In this document: piece by piece, positions 41,912 to 50,638 of the stretch
Position numbering within the stretch: the first letter of the stretch is position 1
Layout of the letters: each line of letters opens with the position of its first letter
Source: Raineyella sp. LH-20
GTDB lineage: Bacteria; Actinomycetota; Actinomycetes; Propionibacteriales; Propionibacteriaceae
Direction of reading: 5' to 3'
Assembly (NCBI RefSeq): GCF_033110965.1
Contig: NZ_CP137003.1
Span: 2,914,001 to 2,978,000 of the forward strand
Length of the DNA stretch: 64,000 nucleotides
Program-made: the position numbers and the translations under genes
The notes under the pieces: generated by a model
The model's input: the letters and a program-made list of their open reading frames with translations, nothing else
What the model was told of the DNA's origin: nothing
Databases searched by the model: none

Positions 41912-42958
41912 ATGGTGGCACCGCCAAAGGCCCTGCGTATCACCCTGGGGGCGGCGGTCGACCGCTATCTCGATGCCGTCGCAGCCCAGGTGACAGTGGG
42001 CAACCTCTCCCCTGCCACCCGGGACAATTACGCCGCAGATCTGGCGGACTTCACCGGGATCGTCGGTGCTGATGTCGTGGTGGACGACATCAGCGGCCAG
42101 GACGTCGACACGGCCATCGCCCGTTTCGGCTCGCTCCCCGATCGGCGCTTCGTCGACCCGGCCCGCAAGCGGGCCCCGGGAATCAGCGTGGCGACCCAAC
42201 GACGCTTTCGCCAGTCCGTGTCGAAGTTCTTCAGCCACGCGGCCCAGAACGGGTGGGTGCAGCTCTCCCCCATGCAGTGGTCGGTCCTCAATCCGACCGT
42301 GCGTGGCGGGCTGCGGACCGCGCGGACGGCGTTGACCGGTGACCAGGCCCTTGCCCTTCTCGAGTACGGGCCTGGTGAGCCGGAGTCCAGCGCAGTTCGT
42401 CCCCATGAGCGCAACTGGGCCAGGGACCGGTTCGTCCTGTCCGTGCTGGCGGTCCTCGGGCCTCGGGTCTCGGAGCTGTGCGGGGCCGATCTGGAGGACA
42501 TGTGGACGGAGGACGGTCAGGTGATCTGGCGGATCGAGGGCAAGGGTGGCAAGGTCCGCAAGGTCCCGCTCTCCCCCTGGCTCGCCGAGCGGCGGGATGC
42601 CTACCTCGCCGTACGCCCCGCCCCCGGCCCCCAGCTGAGTCCGGAACAACGGGCGGATGCCTCCCGGGCCCTGGTCCGCACCGGCCGTGGGGCCCGCTTG
42701 GATCCCAGGGATGTCCAACGGTTGCTGCGCCGTGCCGAACAGCGGGTCCAGCTGGTGGCCCCGGAGCGAGCCCGGGAGGTGACGCCCCACGCGCTGCGCC
42801 ACACGGCGGCGACGATCATGTTGTCGGCCGGCTGGGACGTGAAGCTGGTCGCCCAGATGCTCGGTCATTCCTCCATTGCCACGACTGGCCAGTACCTCGA
42901 CGAGCTGCCCGGCGAGCTTGCGGCCGCTGTGGCGGCCAACCCGTTGTCGGTCTCGTGA
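41912..42958 (+). CDS. Tyrosine recombinase (phage integrase family)
   Basis: 348 residues with a SAM-like core-binding domain (about 10-125) and a complete catalytic domain: Arg185 (GPRVSELCGADL), Lys in EGKGGKVRK (211-217), His293 and Arg296 (TPHALRHTAA), His319 (LGHSS) and nucleophile Tyr328 (TGQYLDE). It resembles XerC/D-like integrases rather than large phage integrases. AGGAG lies upstream of the ATG. A hairpin plus an inverted repeat pair follow, then a degenerate relative. Confidence 0.93.
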   Translation: MVAPPKALRITLGAAVDRYLDAVAAQVTVGNLSPATRDNYAADLADFTGIVGADVVVDDISGQDVDTAIARFGSLPDRRFVDPARKRAPGISVATQRRFRQSVSKFFSHAAQNGWVQLSPMQWSVLNPTVRGGLRTARTALTGDQALALLEYGPGEPESSAVRPHERNWARDRFVLSVLAVLGPRVSELCGADLEDMWTEDGQVIWRIEGKGGKVRKVPLSPWLAERRDAYLAVRPAPGPQLSPEQRADASRALVRTGRGARLDPRDVQRLLRRAEQRVQLVAPERAREVTPHALRHTAATIMLSAGWDVKLVAQMLGHSSIATTGQYLDELPGELAAAVAANPLSVS

Positions 42959-43039
42959 TCTGCCGGACCGCAAGAGACAGTGCCCACGCCAGGTCGTGGC
43001 GCAGTATTCCCCGCTCCTGCCAGAGGCCGTCCCTGGCGA

Positions 43040-43163
43040 AGCGAAGATAACAGGCTTGGGCACCCCCTCCCCTTGGTGCTTTTGGGGCGCGGCGCGGGAC
43101 CGACGTGCGGGTGGTACCGGAGGGGCAGCGGGGCGGATGTCGCGCAGGCCTGTTATTATCGCG
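43040..43163. repeat. Inverted repeat pair beside the recombinase gene, possible invertible segment
   Basis: AGCGAAGATAACAGGC (43040-43055) is matched in inverse by GCCTGTTATTATCGCG (43148-43163): 9 bases identical at the inner end, 13 of 16 overall. They enclose 92 bp between the recombinase stop and the start of the next gene. The right copy contains TATTAT (43154-43159), a possible -10 for the gene at 43172. Confidence 0.5.
43060..43083 (+). terminator. Possible terminator of the recombinase gene
   Basis: Weak hairpin GCACC/GGTGC followed by TTTT, inside the segment enclosed by the inverted repeats. Confidence 0.35.
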
Positions 43164-43171
43164 AGGTGCTG

Positions 43172-44098
43172 ATGCTCTCGCCCTCCGATCGCGTCCTGGC
43201 TGTGCTTCCCGACCTGGTGGATGAGCTGTCCCGCCAGGCCTCCTCCTCCACCACCCGCCAGCGCGAATGGGCCATCACCGCCGCCCTGGACCACTACACC
43301 CGAGGCGCCGGAGTGAAGGCCATGGCGCGGGTCACCATCGAGGACCTGCTCTCCCCCGACGCCGTACAGGACTACCTGCGGGCCGCCGCTGAGGGGAGCC
43401 TGCGCCAGCGCGCCCACGGCAACCAGCGCGCCACGCCGGAGTCACCACGGACCGTACGGGCCAGGGCCTCGGCACTGCGCTGGTTGGCGGCGTGCACCCA
43501 GCAGCCGGCCCCGGCGGCCGTACACGACGCCACACCCTTGGAGGAACTGACTGCACACACGGCAGAGCACACGGTCCTGACGGTGCGCGCACTGCGCCAC
43601 CAGAACAACGCGTTCATGAGCAGGGCTGCCGCAGCCATCGCCCTCGTCGCCGCCGCAGGGATCTCCAGCGAAAAGCTGATCGAGCTGCGCACCGAGGACC
43701 TGCGGACCACCGTCGACGGCGCCTGGCTGCGTACTGAGGCTGTCGATCCACTCCCGTCGGCCTGGCAGAGCGAATCCGACACCGGTGAGGTCTACGCCCG
43801 GATACCCGCCTGGGGCTGGGGTGCGGTGAAGGCCTGGTTGGGCCACCGGCAGCGCCTGGTGAATGCCCTGGAAGGCAGCGACCACGGGGCGCTGTTCGTC
43901 ACCTGCGCGCCGAACGGGCGCCACGTGCCCCCGGGGATGCCGCTGCACGCCCGAGGGCTGGTGCGAGCCCACCAGCGCGCAGTGGGCAGCCTGGCCACCC
44001 TCGAGCCCGACATCGATGCCCCCCAGCGACTCTCGACCGTACGCCGCCTGGCCTGGGCCTACTGGATCACCCCAGCTCCCGTACCAGGACCTCGCTGA
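43172..44098 (+). CDS. Degenerate tyrosine recombinase-like protein
   Basis: 308 residues. The N-terminal part (TVRARASALRWLAACT) looks like a core-binding domain and AAGISSEKLIELRTEDL aligns with the GPRVSELCGADL box of the recombinase next door, but without the catalytic Arg. The HxxR and Tyr boxes are not found either; the protein ends LSTVRRLAWAYWIT. It is therefore likely a recombinase-fold protein that cannot cut DNA, perhaps an architectural partner or directionality factor. The ATG has GAGGT upstream. Its last 32 bases overlap the end of the convergent gene at 44067. Confidence 0.6.
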   Translation: MLSPSDRVLAVLPDLVDELSRQASSSTTRQREWAITAALDHYTRGAGVKAMARVTIEDLLSPDAVQDYLRAAAEGSLRQRAHGNQRATPESPRTVRARASALRWLAACTQQPAPAAVHDATPLEELTAHTAEHTVLTVRALRHQNNAFMSRAAAAIALVAAAGISSEKLIELRTEDLRTTVDGAWLRTEAVDPLPSAWQSESDTGEVYARIPAWGWGAVKAWLGHRQRLVNALEGSDHGALFVTCAPNGRHVPPGMPLHARGLVRAHQRAVGSLATLEPDIDAPQRLSTVRRLAWAYWITPAPVPGPR

Positions 44099-44468
44099 GA
44101 GAGCGCGAACGCTGCAGGTGCGCCGACAGGTCCTGGCACTGTGCCCGCAACCGGGCCACCTCGGCACGCAGCTCCTCGTTCTCGACTTGCAGCGCCGCCA
44201 ATTCCTCCGATCGCGGCGACGCCGCCTGGCCACCACCGCGGACCGCCGGCGACCGGTCAGGAACGCCCTGGGGGCCACGGGGACCGGGCCCCCGGCGCGG
44301 CGAGCGGTGCTCCTGATACTCCTGCACACCGTCGGCACGGAACAGCCAGCCGGACCCGCCCTCATCGCGGACCGCAGGCAACACGCCGTCGCGGGCCAGC
44401 GAACGCACCCGCTGCGGAGAGACCTGGAGGATCGTCGCTACGTCGGCGGTGGTCAGCAACTCGGTCAC
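44067..44468 (-). CDS. MerR/excisionase-like HTH protein with C-terminal coiled coil
   Basis: 133 residues. The N-terminus LLTTADVATILQVSPQRVRSLARDGVLPAV is a HTH_17/excisionase-type winged helix and includes GWLFRADGVQEY. A Pro/Arg-rich linker leads to a strong coiled coil (EELAALQVENEELRAEVARLRAQ, about residues 90-115). Such proteins act as recombination directionality factors or DNA-binding dimers. GTG at 44468 is the best start; no ribosome binding site is seen. It is convergent with the degenerate recombinase gene. Confidence 0.65.
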   Translation of the reverse strand: MTELLTTADVATILQVSPQRVRSLARDGVLPAVRDEGGSGWLFRADGVQEYQEHRSPRRGPGPRGPQGVPDRSPAVRGGGQAASPRSEELAALQVENEELRAEVARLRAQCQDLSAHLQRSRSLSEVLVRELG

Positions 44469-44636
44469 GAAACAATCGTGCCATGCCCCTGTCCGCCCGC
44501 GCGGTCGAGGTTTCCCCGTGAACTCTCCGAGATCCGCCGGTCCCGGCGGGACAGCAGACGCCGCACACGGACAGCCTCGGAAGCCCATGCCGTGCGGGTG
44601 GCTCGAGGTCCACGGCGCCCAGCAGCCGGCCCGCCA

Positions 44637-44840
44637 GCGAAAGTTTCGTACGAAACGCGACCGCAATACGTACGGTCCATCGTCGAACGTTTCGCGGACG
44701 GGAAGGTTTGCGGTTTCGCCTTCTTTCGCACCCACCCCTGCCTGGCGTTCACTGCTCGGCAGGTCGGAGCTCCTTCGAAGGTTCGCACCTGTCCGCGCTT
44801 TCGGCATTCGCAGGTTCGGCACAATTTGCGAAACTTTCGC
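44637..44840. repeat. GTTTCG-rich section with a 14-bp perfect palindrome
   Basis: GTTTCGTACGAAAC at 44643-44656 is a perfect palindrome with the same GTTTC/GAAAC arms as chromosomal parS but centre GTAC instead of ACGT. Related pieces follow: ACGTTTCGCG near 44688, GGTTTCGCC near 44711, TTTCGC near 44723, and GCGAAACTTTCGC at 44828-44840, the inverse of GCGAAAGTTTCG at 44637-44648. Confidence 0.55.
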
Positions 44841-45079
44841 CGCTGGCGCGTCTGCTGCCTGCTATTCGCCCGCGCTCGATGCGGCATGCCGCTCGTCGCC
44901 GAGGAGCCGTTGATCCGGGGGGCGGCCTTCGGGCTCCAACTCCGGGAAGCACAGGGAGCTGCCGTTCTTCGAGGCGGCGTCGGCGGTGCGGTTCTTCGAG
45001 CGGCACCTGCGGGCATGACGTCCACGGTGCCCCCGGGCAGGTGACCTTCAGCCGACGCCGCCTGCTCCCCTGGCAGTCC

Positions 45080-45085
45080 TACGCT
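45080..45085 (+). promoter_or_regulatory. -10 box, leaderless promoter of the DinB-like gene
   Basis: TACGCT ends six bases before the GTG at 45092. Confidence 0.4.
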
Positions 45086-45091
45086 GCGAGG

Positions 45092-45649
45092 GTGACCGAA
45101 AACCAGCGCACGAGCCGGACCGCCGGCGAGCCAGCCCGAGACGGACGAACCGACGCCGCGGACTGGGCGGACAACCTCGATGTGATGCGGGAGGAGATCA
45201 TCGCGGGCGTCCTGGCACTCCCGCTGGCAGAGCGGCGGGTGTCACGACTGCCCAGTGGCTGGTCCCCGATCGAACTGCTCAGCCACGTCCTTCACATGGA
45301 GCGGCGGTGGTTCGTCTGGGGATTCCTCGGCGAGCAGGTCACCGCACCGTGGGGTGACTGGAATGTCGACGATCCTGCCGCTGGGCCCGGCGCCAACGGG
45401 GTGGCCCCGAGGTGGACGGTCGACGAGGACGCGACCGCGGAGTCCCTGGTCTCGGACCTGCGCCACATCGGCGCGCGAACGCGGGCCGTGCTGACCAGTC
45501 ACGCACTCGACGCCAGAGCGCACATCGGGGGACGGTTCACCGACGATCCGCCCACCCTCGGATGGATCTGTTTCCATGTCCTGGTGGAGTATGCACGGCA
45601 CGCCGGCCAGTTCGATGTGGTGCGGGAGCTGGCGGCGACCGCGGTCTGA
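45092..45649 (+). CDS. DinB superfamily protein (DUF664 type)
   Basis: 185 residues, four-helix bundle of the DinB/DUF664 family. Likely metal ligands are the histidines in ELLSHVLHMERR and in HVLVEYARHAGQFD. Members include mycothiol-dependent enzymes and many unknowns; mycothiol use is plausible in an actinobacterium but unproven here. GTG start without ribosome binding site. Confidence 0.85.
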   Translation: MTENQRTSRTAGEPARDGRTDAADWADNLDVMREEIIAGVLALPLAERRVSRLPSGWSPIELLSHVLHMERRWFVWGFLGEQVTAPWGDWNVDDPAAGPGANGVAPRWTVDEDATAESLVSDLRHIGARTRAVLTSHALDARAHIGGRFTDDPPTLGWICFHVLVEYARHAGQFDVVRELAATAV

Positions 45650-45796
45650 CACTCTGAGGCCTCCGGGCCACGGCGCCGTACGGTCGTGCTCTTGTTCGGT
45701 CGACCTGCCGCGCGCATGCTGGAGCGGTATCGGTCGCTCGGCCGACGGAGATGTTCGGTCGCCGGGGATCTGGGCGCAGGTCCGGTGGAGGCCACC

Positions 45797-45967
45797 ATGA
45801 GCAAGCAGTCGGTCGTCGTCTCCGCGGTGTCCGTCGCGGTGATGGTGGTCCTCATCGTCGGCGTGGACCTGGCGTTCTTCCGGGATCGATTCTGGCTGCG
45901 ACTGATCGCCAACATCGGGATCGTCCTGGTGTTCGTGGCCTGCTATTTCCGCTTTCTGAAACACTGA
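45797..45967 (+). CDS. Small two-helix membrane protein, unknown function
   Basis: 56 residues (MSKQSVVVSAVSVAVMVVLIVGVDLAFFRDRF...) with two membrane segments (about 6-26 and 34-52) and a basic C-terminus. GGAGG lies five bases before the ATG. I do not recognise a characterised family. Confidence 0.75.
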   Translation: MSKQSVVVSAVSVAVMVVLIVGVDLAFFRDRFWLRLIANIGIVLVFVACYFRFLKH

Positions 45968-46094
45968 CCCGCGCGGGAGACTTCTCCTCCGGGCGCTGTC
46001 GCGGGACACAGCCTCCGGCCGGCCGCTGAGCGCTTCCGTCGCGGCGGCCCTCCGGTAGATTTGAGGTACGCCGTCAAAGGGGAGGCCGACGCCG

Positions 46095-46532
46095 ATGCCC
46101 TGGTTCCTGTGGTTGATCCTCGCTGCGGCCCTGGGGGCTGCCGAGGTCTTCACCCTCACCTTCGCCTTCGGGTTGCTCGCCGCCGCCGCTCTCGTCGCGG
46201 CGGTCGTGGCCGGCCTCGGCGGCGGGCTGTTGGCCCAGGTCCTCGCCTTCGCCATCTCGGGCGCCCTCGGCCTGTTGGTCATCCGCCCCATCGCCCGGCG
46301 TCAGATCACGGCTCCCCCGCTGTCCCGCGAGGGCAGTGAGGCGTTGATCGGGCGCAGCGCGGTGGTCCTCCAGGAGGTCACCGCCACGCAAGGCCTGGTC
46401 AAGATCGCCGGCGACGAATGGTCGGCCAGGTCCTTCGACGAGACCCAGGTCATCCCGGTCGGGGCCACCGTCGAGGTCCTCGAGATCGACGGCGCACGGG
46501 TGGTCGTCTATCCCCGTGAACTCCTGCCGTGA
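46095..46532 (+). CDS. NfeD-family membrane protein
   Basis: 145 residues: two or three membrane helices in the first 65 residues, then the soluble OB-fold NfeD domain (GRSAVVLQEVTATQGLVKIAGDEWSA). It is followed 45 bp later by an SPFH protein gene, the standard partner. NfeD proteins are thought to regulate or anchor SPFH assemblies in membrane microdomains. GGGGAGG precedes the ATG; TAGATT at 46056 is a possible -10. Confidence 0.93.
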   Translation: MPWFLWLILAAALGAAEVFTLTFAFGLLAAAALVAAVVAGLGGGLLAQVLAFAISGALGLLVIRPIARRQITAPPLSREGSEALIGRSAVVLQEVTATQGLVKIAGDEWSARSFDETQVIPVGATVEVLEIDGARVVVYPRELLP

Positions 46533-46577
46533 GCGACGGCGTGAAGTCACACCTGCAGTGAACAGAGGTGGAGAGCA

Positions 46578-47702
46578 ATGGAATGGGTGCTGGTCCCGAT
46601 CATCGTCGTGGCGATCCTGGTGGTCTTCCTCGTCCTCGGGAGCGTACGGGTCGTCCCGCAGGCCCGCCGCTACATCATCGAACGCTTCGGCCGTTACCGG
46701 GCGACCCTCCAGCCCGGGTTGAACTTCATCGTCCCGCTGGCCGACCGGGTGAACAGCCGGCTGGACATCCGTGAGCAGGTGTTCACCTCGCCGCCGCAAC
46801 CGGTGATCACCGAGGACAACCTCGTGGTGAACATCGACACGGTGCTCTACTACCAGATCACCGAGCCGCGCGCGGCGGTCTACGAGGTGGCCAACTACCT
46901 GCAGGCGATCGACCAACTGACGGTGACGACGCTGCGCAACGTGATCGGAAGCATGGACCTCGAGCGTACGTTGACCTCTCGCGAAGAGATCAACGCGCAG
47001 CTGCGGACGGTCCTCGACGACGCGACCGGCAAGTGGGGCATCCGGGTGAACCGCGTGGAGATCAAGGCGATCGACCCGCCGCCGACCATCAAGGAGGCGA
47101 TGGAGAAGCAGATGCGCGCCGAACGGGACAAGCGGGCGGCGATCCTGCACGCCGAGGGCGAGAGGCAGTCCAAGATCCTCACCGCCGAAGGCACCCGTCA
47201 GCAGTCGATCCTCGAGGCACAGGGCGACCAGCAGGCCGCCATCCTGCGTGCCGACGGCGAGGCCAAGGCCATCGACCTGGTCTTCCAGGCCGTCCACCGC
47301 AACGATGCCGACCCGAAGGTGCTGGCGTACAAATACCTGGAGACGCTGCCGCAGCTCGCCGCAGGTGACAACAACACTCTCTGGGTCATTCCCGGGGAGC
47401 TGACCAAAGCGATCGACGCGGTCACCCAAGCGTTCGGCGAGCACGCTCCTGCCGAGGCCCGGCCGCCGGCCGTGGGTGGCACCATCGGTGCGTACGGCGA
47501 GCAGGCTCCCGGTGTCGAGGCGGGATCCGGCGCTGGACCGGAGGGCGGCGAGGAGGGTGACACCCGCGCGCTGACGGCCGGGTCGCAACCGGCCTACGAC
47601 ATGGTGCCCACGGCCGAGCGGGTGGCCGAGATGGCGCAGGCCGCGGTCAACGACGCCAAGGCTGCGGCGGCAGCCGCCGAGCGGGAGACGCCGGCCGAGT
47701 GA
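46578..47702 (+). CDS. SPFH/stomatin-like membrane protein (QmcA type)
   Basis: 374 residues: N-terminal membrane helix (3-22), SPFH/band 7 domain (25-190), long coiled coil with AEGERQSKILTAEGTRQQSILEAQ (190-235), and a Gly/Ala/Glu-rich tail. It should form ring-shaped oligomers in the membrane together with the NfeD protein encoded upstream. Confidence 0.93.
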   Translation: MEWVLVPIIVVAILVVFLVLGSVRVVPQARRYIIERFGRYRATLQPGLNFIVPLADRVNSRLDIREQVFTSPPQPVITEDNLVVNIDTVLYYQITEPRAAVYEVANYLQAIDQLTVTTLRNVIGSMDLERTLTSREEINAQLRTVLDDATGKWGIRVNRVEIKAIDPPPTIKEAMEKQMRAERDKRAAILHAEGERQSKILTAEGTRQQSILEAQGDQQAAILRADGEAKAIDLVFQAVHRNDADPKVLAYKYLETLPQLAAGDNNTLWVIPGELTKAIDAVTQAFGEHAPAEARPPAVGGTIGAYGEQAPGVEAGSGAGPEGGEEGDTRALTAGSQPAYDMVPTAERVAEMAQAAVNDAKAAAAAAERETPAE

Positions 47703-47778
47703 GGCGGCGACATCGCCTGATGTCGGTCGCCGTGAGGTTCTCCTAGGCTGGGCACACCCGGATGGACAGGAGCTCGAT

Positions 47779-48471
47779 GTGGCCGACCCGACGTCGCTGA
47801 CCGACCCGCTGCTGACCGACGTGATGGCCGAGCTGGGCGATCTGGAGGACCCGAGGATCCGTGCGGTGAACGAGCGCCACGGTGACGACCACGGGGTGAA
47901 TCTGACCCAGCTCCGGACCGTGGCGAAGCGGCTGAAGGCCCAGCCCGAGTTGGCACGCCGGCTGTGGGCGACCGGCGACACCGCCGCCCGGCTGCTGGCG
48001 GTGCTGATCTGCCGCCCCAGGGCGTACGCCCGCGAGGAGCTGGACGCCATGCTCCGCGAGGCTCGTACGCCCAAGGTGCAGGACTGGCTGGTCACCTACC
48101 TGGTGAAGAAGAGCCCCCGTGCCGAGGACCTGCGGCTGGTCTGGTTCGCCGACCCGGATCCCGTCGTGGCGAGCGCCGGCTGGGCGCTGACCACGGAGCG
48201 CGTCCGGAAGAGGCCCGATGGTCTCGACCTCGGTGGACTGCTCGACACCATCGAGGCCGAGATGAAGGGCGCGCCCGAGCGGCTGCAGTGGGCGATGAAC
48301 GAGTGCCTCGGCACCATCGGCATCGAGTTCCCCGACCACCGGAAGCGCGCCATCGCCATCGGCGAGCGGCTGGAGGTCCTCAAGGACTACCCGACTCCGC
48401 CGGGATGCACGTCGCCGTACGTTCCGCTCTGGATCGACGAGATCGTCCGCCGGCGGTCAGAGCCGGCCTGA
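47779..48471 (+). CDS. DNA alkylation repair protein, AlkD-like HEAT repeat family
   Basis: 230 residues, all helical, matching AlkD-like proteins (LRTVAKRLKAQPELARRLWATGDTAARLLAVLI). AlkD is a glycosylase for bulky or charged alkyl bases. Whether this member keeps the catalytic Asp/Trp pair cannot be judged by eye. Start GTG with AGGAG six bases upstream; TAGGCT at 47743 fits a normal leadered promoter. Confidence 0.8.
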   Translation: MADPTSLTDPLLTDVMAELGDLEDPRIRAVNERHGDDHGVNLTQLRTVAKRLKAQPELARRLWATGDTAARLLAVLICRPRAYAREELDAMLREARTPKVQDWLVTYLVKKSPRAEDLRLVWFADPDPVVASAGWALTTERVRKRPDGLDLGGLLDTIEAEMKGAPERLQWAMNECLGTIGIEFPDHRKRAIAIGERLEVLKDYPTPPGCTSPYVPLWIDEIVRRRSEPA

Positions 48472-48568
48472 CCGCCAGGGCCCGCACCGCACCGGACGCC
48501 CGGTGTCCGGGTCGTGCCGCTGGTGCGCGTCGGACGGCAGCTCCGGCCAGCCATTGGCTGTCGGGCAT

Positions 48569-48641
48569 CAGACCGTACCCGTCGTACGCGTTCCGGATCG
48601 GGAAGGGGGCCGGACGACACACCACGGGTACGGTCTGGCTC
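48569..48641. terminator. Hairpin repeat between convergent genes (copy 1 of a repeat family)
   Basis: Arms CAGACCGTACCCGT (48569-48582) and ACGGGTACGGTCTG (48624-48637), 41-base loop. It lies between the AlkD-like gene and the ABM gene, both ending here. Bases 48618-48641 are identical to 49129-49152. Confidence 0.65.
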
Positions 48642-48654
48642 GGTGTTGCGGGTC

Positions 48655-48969
48655 TCAGAGGCGGCCTTGGGCGTCCGTCCCCCTCGGGATCGGCGTCATC
48701 CGGGTGACGACCGTCGGGCTGGCGAGCAGTGCCTCGACGTCGCCGTTCAGGATGCCGACGGCCGCACCGCGTGCGTGCGCGGCCAGTGCCTCCGGGCTGC
48801 TCCACTTCTCGATCATGGTGATGGTGCCGTCCTCCGCGTCGTGGATCGCGTAGAGCTGGCAGCCGTCGTCCTCGCGGTGTACGGCTTCGATGCCGGTCTG
48901 CATGGCGGCCACCAAGTCGTCCTTGCGACCGGGCAGCGGATGGAAGACGGCGGTGACGACGACAGTCAT
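48655..48969 (-). CDS. Antibiotic biosynthesis monooxygenase (ABM) domain protein
   Basis: 104-residue single ABM domain (VTAVFHPLPGRKDDLVAAM ... DEDGTITMIEKWSSPEALAAH-type ferredoxin-like fold). Such small proteins are quinol monooxygenases or unknowns. AAGGAG precedes the ATG. It lies downstream of amt on the same strand, with a 23-bp hairpin between them. Confidence 0.85.
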   Translation of the reverse strand: MTVVVTAVFHPLPGRKDDLVAAMQTGIEAVHREDDGCQLYAIHDAEDGTITMIEKWSSPEALAAHARGAAVGILNGDVEALLASPTVVTRMTPIPRGTDAQGRL

Positions 48970-49080
48970 GATTCTCCTTCGGTGCCGCGTCCGACAGTGG
49001 ACGACGGCGTCGGTGCGACGCTACGCCCCCGCAGACACAGGCGAAGCGGCACCCCCCGATCCTTCGGCCGGCGGATCGTA

Positions 49081-49150
49081 GACCGTACCGGTGGTGTGCA
49101 TTCCCTCCCGGTCGCCCGTGCGCGAATGCACACCACGGGTACGGTCTGGC

Positions 49151-49152
<2 letters not shown>
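49081..49152. terminator. Long hairpin downstream of amt (copy 2 of a repeat family)
   Basis: Arms 49081-49103 and 49124-49146 pair over 23 bp with one mismatch, 20-base loop. It touches the amt stop codon and can terminate amt. It shares a 24-base stretch with the hairpin at 48569. Confidence 0.75.
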
Positions 49153-50491
<1,339 letters not shown>

Positions 50492-50638
50492 CTGCTCAGC
50501 CTCGGTGGCACGTGTTTCCGGGATGTTCAGACTCTGTTACAGCCGCGTGTTCGTGACGTTACGACCTCGCGTTGCCGGTGTTACGGTGACGTTTCCTCGG
50601 CGGGCACGAGGTGCCGGTGCGGGGCGGACGTGGTCGTC

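Larger units (their letters stand above)
44469..45091. other. Gene-free stretch at the right end of the island
   Basis: 623 bp without a convincing gene. It holds the GTTTCG-rich section and its palindrome, a small CCGCCGG/CCGGCGG hairpin at 44534-44549, and the DinB promoter at the end. Confidence 0.5.

Noticed and set aside
43172-44098. Second active integrase
   Set aside because: None of the catalytic Arg, HxxR or Tyr motifs could be found, although the overall layout resembles a recombinase.
44643-44656. Canonical chromosomal parS
   Set aside because: The arms fit but the centre is GTAC instead of ACGT, and no parA/parB or oriC genes are near. Kept only as a parS-like site.
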